A stretch of 64,000 nt of DNA. Source: Volvox africanus (Eukaryota > Chlorophyta > Chlorophyceae > Chlamydomonadales > Volvocaceae). The translations under genes and the position numbers were made by a program. Shown here piece by piece: positions 1-10,951 of the stretch. The number at the start of each line of letters is the position of its first letter. Positions within the stretch are counted from its first letter, which is position 1. Under the pieces are notes generated by a model. It did not search any database. It was not told the DNA's origin and saw only the letters and a program-made list of their open reading frames with translations. Location: the NCBI GenBank assembly GCA_030268105.1, contig BSDZ01000013.1:3850001-3914000 (forward strand), read 5' to 3'.

Positions 1-39
1 ATTACGGCTTCTATTGTTTTCTTTTCTATTTCTACTCAC

Positions 40-2422
40 GGCCCTGGTGGGCATCTGGTTCGCGCTTGAATGTTTCAACTTCCTGGCCATCCCTGTCTTT
101 GATGCCAGCCGCCATCATCCACCATTACGGTTAGTAATTGTACTTTTTAATAGCTTCTCGACAGCAGTATCAGATATCTCATGTATTCGCCTCCTCCCCC
201 CCTCCTGTCCCCCTCTCTCCCCTTCCCCCCACCTGCCGAAACCATGTGTCGCTGGTGGAGGTGCCCCAGGGGTCCAGTCGCCCACTCTGCCATGCGCGCA
301 GAGAACCCGAACCGCTCCTGGGACATGAACACGAATGAAAAGGTAATATCGGTAGTTGCGAGTAACAAGATGGGCTACTCGCAGTTAGGGTCAAAGGGCG
401 GAAGAAAGACGTGCCGCGGCATGCCGCCGTACCCTCATGCACACCCTTAGTGCCTACGAGGGGTCTCCGTTTCTCGCTCTTCTGTTTCAACCCCACACCC
501 TGATCCCTCCGTCCCCCCCCCCATCCCCCCCCTCCGTCTCCCCTCCTCTGCTGCCCACTGCCCTCCTCTCTACTCATGGCACGCAGCCGCATCGGCCCCC
601 AACCCCTATCCTCTTCGTAACTTCGTACACTGAGGACGAGAGCTTGGCGTGTTAGCCCCCGTGCCCGTACCCCACCCTTGAGTGAACTCACATAAACTTT
701 GCGAGCTCCTCCAACACCTCCTCGCGCGATCTCTTTTGACGCCGCTGCCATTCCTCAGACCCCTCCTCCTCGTCCTCCTCCTCCTCCTTCCCATCACCGC
801 CCCCATCCTCCTCCTCGTCCTCGTCAGACCAAGGGGTCCCCGTGCGGCCCCCTTCCCGTCGCTGCTGCTGCTGCCGGCGCTGACCCACTTCACTCCAACG
901 GAATGGACTGCGCCGGAGGCCGTCATCATCCTGACCCGACGGACAGAGGGGAAGGGTGGGAGGGGGATTGGGGGCCGGGGCTAACACCCTACCTCAAACC
1001 ACCAACCCCTCACCCTAGCACCCCCTGAAGCCTTAGGTGCGAATATGCGATGGCATCGGTGGCCTCACGCTGGACATTTGAGGGCTGGTGGGCTGGAGCG
1101 TGGAGATCAGGGCCGGGGTTGTGCTGAGTCTGAGTGCGGGTTTGGTTTGGGTTGGGGTCGGTGGAGCTGGGGTCAAGAGAGCAGAACTCTTTAAATCATG
1201 GAGGGGGAGAGGGAAATATAGCAGGGGGCATTGCGCGCCGCTGAAGGCCAACAGAACGACAGGTGCTGTTGTTCCCCTTGTGTCTCTCTGAGAGAGAAAG
1301 AGAGCCTTAACTATATATACACGCATACATATATATATAAGCATATATATACATATAAAGTGCAATCCAACACGCACCTCAACAATATCACGAAAGAAGT
1401 TTATCCGGCGGGTGCTGTACGTGATGTCGTACTGCCGTCGCGATTCGGAGTCCGACAGAACTTCGTACGCCCGACTGAGCTGTACGAACGCCTCCGTAGC
1501 CCCCTCCTACTCGGCTCGTAGGTAGGGAGGTGATGTGGGGAGGGTTTACAGTGCAATACGACTTACGTTTTCATGACGTTTTCATCCTGTACTTCTCCTC
1601 TTCTCACAGCTTACATGACAGCCGGGCCTACCAACTTCCGCTACGTCAAGGTCGCTGGTTTCGTGTTATCGGTTTGGGCCAAAGATTTCCCCTTCCTCCT
1701 CCTCCTCCTCCTCATCATCATCATCAGCAGCGGGTCTTCGTATTGGGTTTTATTTCTCATCGCACCGCTTCATACTGGCTGACAGCTCCGAAACACACGC
1801 ATGCACACGCACCTCTTTGTTGACGTCCGGATGAAGCTCCTTCGCTCGCCGTCGGAACGCGGCCTGAGAAGTGGCGAAAAACGGAAGGCCGGATTTAGTA
1901 ATGCACACCCGGCCTTCGGACCGCCGTACAAAGAGACATCGCTGAAGCAGGCGGTCCAGGAGTTATTTGTATGCGTTCTCTTCATGGCGTTTCGGAAACC
2001 TACTCGGCCTGCTGGTGCGCATGCATGGGGAGGGGGACGGAGGAGGGGCTGGCGGCGGTACTGGCGGCGGGCGGATGCAGACAGATGTTCAATAACAGCA
2101 AATTCCACAGGTTATCGGAAGAGCGTTCATTCAATTAAAAAGAAGGGTAGGAGCCTTCTCGGTCTTTCTGTATTGGCTATAGGTTAGGAGGTAGCTGCCC
2201 CCTGAAGCCGAGCGCCATGCCCAGTAAGATATGTAGCACAGACAGACAGATGGACAGCCGGAATGCGTGCAGACAGACAGACAGACGGACAGACAGATGC
2301 GTACACGTGTGTGCACGTGTCCACTCAGCTAGCACCCACGCGGATGTCCTCCTCGTCGCAGTCGGGGTCAACACCCAGCAGCTCGTAGTAATTGGGGTCC
2401 GAGGGGGATCCGCCATCACTGC
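40..2422 (-). CDS. J-domain (DnaJ/HSP40-type) co-chaperone, partial at both ends
   Basis: Minus-strand exons read by eye: 2422-2340, 1863-1813, 1506-1378, 1069-1022, 930-692, 317-233 and 96-40, phase-consistent with GT/AG borders. The first three rebuild a J domain: NYYELLGVDPDCDEEDIR (helix I and start of II), AAFRRRAKELHPDVNKE (helix II with the HPD motif that stimulates HSP70 ATPase), then EAFVQLSRAYEVLSD (helices III-IV). Downstream exons encode a charged region with an Asp/Glu-rich stretch (about 700-830) and SREEVLEELAKFM; no zinc-finger or DnaJ C-terminal domain is visible. The 96-40 exon ends at a GTGAGT donor, so the gene continues past the left edge. The exon at 2422 begins with two bases of a split codon, so an N-terminal exon lies further right. 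A Ser/Thr-rich minus-strand ORF starting at 3228 resembles an organelle transit peptide, but I could not join it in phase. The exons at 1069-1022 and 96-40 are the least certain. Confidence 0.78.
2151..2276 (-). repeat. Intronic repeat family, copy 1 (inverted relative to copy 2)
   Basis: About 126 bp that matches the reverse complement of 13015-13140. The core from the GGCTATAGGTTA motif to GGAATGCGTGCAGACA has only about two mismatches; the outer part (GAGCC..TTCTC) is less similar. It contains a short CAGA microsatellite, which extends further to about 2298. It lies in the intron 2339-1864 of the J-domain gene and has the same sense relative to host transcription as copy 2. No ORF and no clear terminal inverted repeat was seen. 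Confidence 0.85.
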
Positions 2423-3228
2423 CTGCGCCACGGTTTGCCAGGGTGTAAGGCACGGATCAGGGTGTAAGGCACAGTACGGCGATCAGTACGGAAGTACGAG
2501 AGAGTGAAACTGCAACCTAGACAATGCAGTGTGTAGGAGTGTCGGTATGCACGAGCGTCAGCAAGAAAATTGATGTCCGTGGCGTCATGGTTAGCTGGTG
2601 ACATCCCCTCTTGTACTTGCTAAGATGATCCGACCCATAGCTGGGTTTGCATGCGTGTACGGAAACCTTGACTTATTCCATTGGAATACATTTATGTTCT
2701 TAATTTGCGCGTGTTTGTCATGGCAATAAAGCCGCGTTTGTGCACGCGCGCGCGTCTATATTTTGCATTGGGGTACAGATGGCGGGGGCCAACCCGGGCT
2801 TATTGCTGTCCAGTCAGGAGGTGGGTAGGAATATGTCCTTTTTTTGCCTGCACGTCGTTACCGTACCTCTACCGTACGCCGCACAGTCTACGGGAGATCG
2901 CCTGTTGGAAGATGAGCCTCGGAAGTTTTGGCGGGGCCCTGGCCGGGAGCATGTGTTTGGGAGGGCTGCCACGCAAAACGCGCTATCAGCTCGGGACCGT
3001 GTACACGTCGAGCAGGGTAAAGGGGATGATGCTGGAGAGGCGAGGGTATGGAAACGGCGACCAGCGGGATTGTGGCGTATGGAGAAGAAATGCTGTTGTT
3101 GATGTCGGCTGGAGGCGTGCCAGGTGCCGCTGGGAGTGATCGGGAGAGCAGGACTGCGAGGGGAAGGAGCAAGCGATCGTGTGTGTGGAGACCAGGGTTG
3201 TTGCTTTGGATGAATTCTGAACCATCAC

Positions 3229-3967
3229 TGAACGAGAATTCTAAATCCTCATATGGTCATGTATCGCTTGTCAAGAGCGTTTCCACTTCCAAAACGTAAA
3301 CTGCATTCGAGCTTCAGACTGCGGAAAGTAATCATCTCTTTCGGGATCAAAGTCATGAATAATTACTATTGGAACAATGGTATGTGTCACGTTGCATCAT
3401 CTGAGGAAGCTCGTCATGTTTGGGACCCCGAAACCACTTTGCCTGCTCAGCTTCAGCAGCTCACCTCATTGTGTCTGCGCGCGCGTCAATTCTTTAGCTA
3501 GTTATCCATGATAGTCTTCATCTTATTTCATTTACCCATCCCTATAAGGACAGCTCTGAGGCTACCAAGGACCTCGCAATGCACCCACGCCCAGGAGGCC
3601 AATACGTATTCGTTCAGCAGGTAAGGAAAGTAGAACTTTTCTGCAAGAATGCAAGGTAAGGGAAATCCTGTGGATGTACGCGTTCCTTGGCTGGGTCGCG
3701 GGTTGAGGACTCGGAGCAGGACATCGGAGCTGATGGAGCAAGTAATTTTGCTACCATAGAATACTCCAGACACAATACTCTAGCAGGCACAAACTGAAAG
3801 ATGTTGCTACGCGGGTTCCCTCAACACCCAGTCTGGGCATCTTTCGCGTTGACCCCTGGCTGGTATAGACGCTCGCTTCTATCAGTTAGGTGCTCTGGAA
3901 TTCTTCTGTATATGCGGCGATTTTGCCCGGCCTGCTTGCAGGCATAATTCATGCATAGGAGGCGACA
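3229..3967. promoter_or_regulatory. Divergent intergenic region between the J-domain gene and the large Ala/Gln-rich gene
   Basis: The two flanking genes are transcribed away from each other, so this stretch probably holds both promoters and 5' UTRs. I saw no TATA box or other element that I could place with confidence, and no convincing ORF. Confidence 0.35.
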
Positions 3968-6900
3968 ATGAGTGCACCTCAGGAGCTCACTCCGGACGTT
4001 CTCCGCGCTCTGCAACAGCATTTGCTGGCTCAGGGTGCCGTTCTACCGGATGGCGTGAACCTTCAGCAGGCCCTAGTGTATGCACAGCAGTCGGCGTCCG
4101 GCACTGCTACCGCTATGCCCGAGGCTGGCAGTGATGGTGGGGGAGACACTGACACTGACAACGAAGAAACCGCTGCCCGACGTTCCTCTGAACGTCAAGC
4201 CAACAAGGCCAACAAACAAGGCCAAACTGGAAAGGCCTCTAAGGACAAAGCAGCGGGAAGCAGCCGCGCGTCACGGCAGAAGGGCAAAGAGGCCCCCGAA
4301 GATGACGACGCGGAGGAACGCGCGAAGGGTGGAAAGCCGGGAAAAGGTGGTTCCGGAACCGGAAAAGACGTGCAGCCGCCCCCCCGCAAAAAAAGTAAAT
4401 CGGAGGCAGCGTCCAGTGATGTGACGCAGGTAGGTTTCCAGTGCACTTTATTTGGTTGTTATGCAGGATATGCGTTGTCGCCGACCTTCTCCCGTGCGGT
4501 CTGTGCGACAGCTCTGTGTGTGTGTGTGTGTGTGTTTACACAGCTTACGGCTCTTTGGGGCTGTGCTGACGCCCTTTACGTCTCCCCGAAAGCCATAGGA
4601 GACTAATGGCAACTTTAATTTGCCCAGAATCCCATAGGAAATCAGCACAGGCGTACACAGGCACTAGAGCAAGCCTACCTCCCAGCAAGCCTATGGGCAT
4701 CCACCACCAGCACTACCACCACATGGATCCTCCACTACTGTAACCTACGAACCTTCCTGCAACCCTTAACAAACGTTTCATGCTAATCACAAACCTATAG
4801 GTTTAGAGTTTTGTCGAGATGTTCGTTCTGAAGGGTGTTGTTTTTGGAGCGCTGTCCGAGGAACACCGGTCGGGATGTACTTTACGTCGCTGTGTTTGAA
4901 TGTTTGGAGAGCATTGGTCTCTTATGAGAAAGTATATTACACTGTTCAAGGGGGGGAGCGGTGCTTATGACTTCTTTAATGCGCTTTTCCAAACCGTGTA
5001 CCGGCTAAAGCACATTCCTCAGATATTAAGAGCCACACACGAATGTGTGTTCTGACGCCTATTGGCATTTTGGTATGTTGTTGTGTTCTGATTTCCGGAG
5101 CTGTGTGTATCCTGATTCCATTTCGTCGTAAACGTTTTGAAGTACACAAAGCGCAGGCTCCCTCCCCATAAACGCTGTCCCAAACGAACGCAATCCACAG
5201 ACTCTAGGATGCCAATCCATCCTGATGTTCGCTTGGTCGATGCATGTGTTCTTCTGATGAAAGTTGAGCTTTTCTTCTGCCATCTCACGTTATCCTGCTC
5301 CGAATCCATGCAGTTTGATCCGCTTCGAAATCTCGATGTGCTCGCGGCAGCAGCGCTAGCCCAGGCCAATGTAGAGCAGCCTGTTGGAGGAGGGGGAGGA
5401 GGTACAGCGGCAGCAGTCCTTACGGCGGCTCCGGAAGGGGATCAGACGCAGCAGCTGCTGCCAACGGTGGCTTCAGGAGGAGCGGCGGTGGCGGCGGCAA
5501 CTGCAGTTGCCGCCGCCACCGCGTCTCCAAAGCCTCGGGCAGCCGTATCCAGTGGCCCCTCCGGCGCAGCAGCTTATGCTTGCACCACTAGCACCACTAT
5601 TGGACACGTACGTGGCTTGCCGCCACTGGCAAGTTCCGGTGCGGCGGCTACAGTTCCGGCGGCTATCGGTGGGACCGGTGCAAGCCTCAGCGCGAACAAT
5701 GCAGCCGGCAGTCCGTCAGGCCCTTCTGCGCGCCCAGGTCGTAGCACGAGTGGGGGCGCTCCGCTCGCCACCGGAGCTGGCGCCAGCGCAGCTGTCACAA
5801 GCAGCGCCATTACCACGGGTGCTGCTGGCTCCGAATCTCCCCGTGCGGCAGTGGCGGTGTCGGGAGCCTGCCCGTCATCGCTGACATCATCACAGGTTCC
5901 TCCAATGGGCCTGGCGCCGTCGCCAACACAGCAGCCCCAGTCCGGGGCGCCGGCGGCGATTCCGACGAAACCGCGTTCCAAACGCCCCCTGCCAAACCAC
6001 ATTGCGACCCATCGTCAGACTTTCCGGGCAGGGCTTCCCGGGCCAGGTGGAGATGCGGCAGCGGCGGCAGATCCTGCCGGCGGTGTTGATGACGGCAGCG
6101 GTGGTGGCAATGGCGGTGACCGGCAAGAAGAGGGTTCTGCTGACGGCGCCATGCTCGACGGTGCCGCGGAGCTTCTGGCCGACGAAGAGCAGCTACAGCC
6201 GCCACAGTCCGTGGTAGTGGTGCTACAGCCGAACCCGACTGATCCGTCTTCGCTGCTGCAGCCGCTGCAGCCGGGGCTGATTCCTGGCACCCTCAGTAAC
6301 GCCGTAGCTTTCGTTACTACTAGCGGCCTTGGCGGCGGACTATCAGCCCCGTTGGCGCCGCCTTCCGCTAGCCAGCCGACGGGAATGGCGCCAGGTGCCC
6401 CCGGTGACGCCGCCGCGGCAGCGTCAGGGCCCGTAACGAGCGTGGCTTCAGGGTCTGAAGCAGCGTTAGCGGCGTCGCCGCCGCCACTGGTACTCCCAGG
6501 CCTACCGTTAGATTCCGCTGCGGAGTTGGCCATCCTTATGACCAGCGGCATAGCAAACATGGACAGCGTGAACCAGCAGCACCAGCAGCATCAGCAGCAC
6601 CAGCAGGTAGCTGCGACGACTGCGGCGGCGGCGGCGATGGTAACCAGTCTGCCGCATGTAAATACGGCCAGTGAGAATCTTGTCGGGATTGCCACGCTGC
6701 CCGCTGCTGGTGTCACAAATTTGTTCTCCTCTGGGGCCCATTCGCATTCGCATGCTGGGACACACCTGCATGAAACACCGCTCGCATTGCCGCCGGCTGG
6801 TGAGGATGGGGCCACCGTGCTGCAGCTTCCAACAAGCCTCACAGCAGCCCTGACGCCGCCGCCAGGTTGTGCAGCGGCCGCACCCCCAGGGCCCGTCGAC

Positions 6901-9900
6901 CCACTACAACATCCGCACCATGCACAGCACCAGCTACCGCCGCCGCCAGCATTGCAAGCATCCCCACCGGCCGTAGGTGCAGGGGCAGCTCTAGGCAGTG
7001 CATCGCCGACGACAGCAGCGGCGGCGGCCAGCGCTGCTGCCGCTGTAGGGCTGCCCAGCATGGATGCATTGGGCAGCGAGCCGATGATGGTGGCATCGTT
7101 GATCCACGCGGCGCTCGCGAACCATGAGGCCTCCTCCGCACTGGGAGTAGCGCCGCCAGGGGGCACGTCGCATGGCGGTGGGCTCAGTGAGCTGCTAATG
7201 GCGGCGACAGCGGGCGGCGGTCAGCCGCTGGCAGCAGCCATGGCCGCGATGACGGCGGCAGCAGAGGGCCTTATGGCGCCAGGTGGACCCATGGGGCCGG
7301 GGCTTGGTGGCGGGGCCGGGAGCCTGCAGGCTGGCGCGGACGCAGGCGCAATTGCGGCGGCGGTTGCTGCAGGGGCGGCAGCGCTTGCATCGGTTAACGC
7401 CGGTGGAGGGGCGGGCGGGAGGAAGCGCGGTGGTGGAGGGCGGCGGCGCGGAGGGGGCGCCGGTGGGGATTCGGAAGGCTACGAGGACGAGATGACCGAC
7501 GAGGAGGCTCGGCGGAAAGAGGTACGATGACAGGCATTGGCATTCTGCCATGTGTGGCTTTTTCTACTACGTTACTGCACTTGGCCCTTCCACGGTGTGC
7601 AGCTCCAAAGCTTTAGCTTCGCCGCTTCATGGATTATACATTGTAAAGGTTCATGTGATTAACCTTTATAATGAACCCTAACCCAATCCCTCTACCCCAA
7701 CCTGATCCGCACTCCCACCTTCCCACCGTACCCCTCCAGCCTCGGGAGCGCCGCGTCCCTGCCCAGTGTCGGCGGTTCTACGAGCCCGCCATCAAGGTGA
7801 CCTTCGACGAGGGCATGAAGCTGGCGGATGGCCGCATCTATGTGCCCCTGCCATTCGTGCACAAGAACTTCTCCGAGCAGCAGTTTCCATTAAGGCTGCC
7901 CGCCGATATCTTCGTGAATGGGGAGCTCATTAACGAGGGCTTCGTGGTGAGGACGGGTACCGGGGCCCGGGTAAGGAGAGGTTTGGGAAGAGGCCTATAA
8001 GAAATGAGGCGGATTATATTAAAGACTCAATGAAGGGCTTTCTGCGTGCGTCTTGTGTTTGTTTGGAACGAGGGATGGGCAAAGCAGGTGATGTGTTTGC
8101 GTGTGCGTGATTCTAAAAAATAATTGGGTGTATGTTTGTGTGTATGACAAAAATCTTAACCTGTTTGTATATTTTTATAATTGACGCAAATAGGGCCTTT
8201 GAAAGCTACGGTTGTAGCGTGGGACGGGAGCTGTGAATCCTGGGAGGCTGCTGCTGGGGGCGTGGCAGAGGCAGGAGGCGGGTGAAGTAGGGTAGGGATG
8301 AGGATGGGGTTAGCGGTGTGAGGAGCCATGGACTTGGAGAATTCTTGTACCCGACTGCCTTTTCCCACCCCCTATCCCCACATGCGCCGACACGCCTTCT
8401 GATAAACCCCATGCCATTACCCGGGCTCGCCCGCGCCCAGGTTAAGATTGCTCGTAGCCAAAATAAGACACGGCGACACGGACTTGGCAACCATTGGGTC
8501 ACCGGCCATCAGCGCCTGATTAAGCACTATAAGGTGTGGCTTGGGTGGACTTATCGCCGGGCGGTGATCAATATCGGTTCTTAGCTCCTAATCGGATGAA
8601 ATTTGTATGTTTGCGTTGTTAGACTCGTGCGTAAACGTGGGTATGGGAATAAAGGTATGGTGGGGGTCAGGGGTGGTATTGCTGGTGGTAAGTTTTGCTG
8701 TACTTCTATTGCACCTGTCGCACTGGCCATATGGCAAATATCACCCACCGTCGTGCCTTACGTTGTATTCATTCCATTCGTTCCTTTCACATACACGCAC
8801 CTCCCATCGCTTCACTGTGCGGCGCTTCATTCAACCGGTGATCCTTGACCGCCGCTCAGTTATTCAACACGCGCACACAGTGAACGCACACATTTACACA
8901 TACATACACGTGATCATTATCTTGGACATGGTAATTTATGCTGTTTCCCCCACGACATAAGACACACACCGAATTGTCCCTATCTTTTTTCCTTTTCCGC
9001 TTTCTGTATTTCCGTTCCTTGTTAAGCACTTTTTCTGTTTACATTTTCCCAGCCCGTTTCCAACACTTTTTTACACGCCTACATACCCTACATACAAATT
9101 TGCGTACGCATGCACACAGGACGTGCGCCTTACGGGTCTGGAGCTCGTCGAGAACAACAAGTTAAAGATCATGTTGTCCGCCAGCGGAGTTTGGGATGAC
9201 GCGGCGTCGAGCCAGCAATCACAGCAGCCTCCGCCGCCCCATCCCCAGCAGGCGCCCCCTCACCTCCTTCAGCACCTGCCAGGGGTCCACGGGATGGCCG
9301 GCATCCCTGGGTTGACGCATGGGTCGTTGATGGGTCTTTCGCCCGCTGCATATGCCCCAGGTAGGGGGTGCCATGGTAATTAGGAAGGGTTGAGAACTTT
9401 TTGTGAGCTTTGCGGTAGGCGGATGGAACTCCTTGTGGGCTATGACAATAGGCGGACAAAGCCAGGAGCTTTGGAGCTGACCGTTTAGCGCTGGGGCTAT
9501 CGGATGATTTCCCGCCTCCTGATCATATACGTAGGGCGGGGTGACGGGCCCATGAATGTCACACAGATGTCAACTTATTAAGTCATTTGACCACCACAGA
9601 CTGGTGGTCTGGTGGACCTGGTAGTATGACCGAAGTCGTATGACCGAAGTCGTATGACCGAAGTCGTATGACCGAAAACAATTATGAAAAGGAAGCAATA
9701 ATTGAGGAGCACCGGAAAACCTGGAATCTCTGGGGCTTATGCCACAAGAGAGAAGTTTGAAACATTGACTGAGGCCTGCCGCAGCCCCCTTCCGAAAGGA
9801 TGAGGGAGCGTACCTATCCTCATACTCTCGGTGTGCAGCGCAGTGTTTGACATTCCACGTTAAGGAATGTGTGATGTTCATTTTACCTCGCTCTTTGCCC

Positions 9901-10893
9901 TTGGAATCCTCTTCCCCAGGTCTATTGATTAAGCCGGACGGCAGCAGTGGCTCCGCCGCGGCCGGCTTCGAGCACCTCAGCGCCATCCTGGCCATGCAAG
10001 CCGCTGCCGCTGCTGCTGCCGCTGCTACCGGCCACAATCCTCTCATGGCACCGCATCCCGCCATGTCAGGACTGGGCGGCATGCTGCACCCCGGCGGTGC
10101 CACCAACCCGCTCCACCCAGGTCCCGTGCCGCCGCCGCCGCCGGGCCAAGGCATGGGTCCCGCCACCGGGAACCCGAACACATTCCTGGCGATGCTGGGA
10201 GGGATGGGATCCGGACCGACGGGTGGAGGTTCCGGAGGCGCGCCGGGGACTGCTTTTGCGCCTCCTCAGTTGACTAGTCCGCTACTGCTGCCGCCACCGC
10301 TGGGGCTTTCCCATAATGCGACACCGCAGCTACAGCAACAGGCGCAGCCGTCGGCGGCTGCCCAATCGCAACAGCAGCAGCCAGGGTCCGAGGCGACGGT
10401 GGCGGGGGCTAGTAACGCGGTGCCGGCGGCGGGCCCCAGCGTGTCTCAGCAACAGCCGAACGATGCGTCTGGTATGACGGTGGCCGAGACACAGTCGGCG
10501 GCCGCTGCTGCCGGGGGCCGCAGTGGTGGACAGAGCAACCCTGATATTGCCGCCGACCTGACCGCTTCCCCGCAGCAGCAACACCAGCAGCAAGAACAGC
10601 AGCTGCATCCAGAAGGGCATCAGCGGCCGGATTACAGCAGCCTGGAACCTGGGAGCCTGACAGCAGCACTGGGGTTACAAGACAACAGCCAAGCCGCTGC
10701 GGCAGCAGCTGTAGCTGCAGGTGGGGAAGGCCAGGTTGTGGCGGGCAGTGCCGGAGACACTGGCGACAACGTGGAAGACCGGGCTGAAGGAGGCTCGGTG
10801 GCACACACACAGCAGCATTCCCACCCGCATGCGATGCAGCAGCAACAACAACAACACCAACAACAGGAGAATGAGGACACGTCTCCAGACCAA

Positions 10894-10951
<58 letters not shown>

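Noticed and set aside
14..328. Hydrophobic plus-strand ORF at the left edge, looking like a membrane protein
   Set aside because: The minus strand carries phase-consistent J-protein exons (96-40 and 317-233) here, and the plus reading has no supported continuation.
1530..2187. Plus-strand ORFs in the 1.5-2.2 kb region
   Set aside because: They overlap the antisense HPD exon and an intronic repeat. The minus strand gives the recognisable J domain.
2740..3139. Plus-strand ORFs in the 2.7-3.1 kb region
   Set aside because: No domain and no splice partners. The region is more likely the 5' part of the minus-strand J-protein gene.
9624..9679. Tandem 14-bp repeat considered as CRISPR-like
   Set aside because: Units are contiguous with no spacers, too short, and in an intron of a eukaryotic gene.
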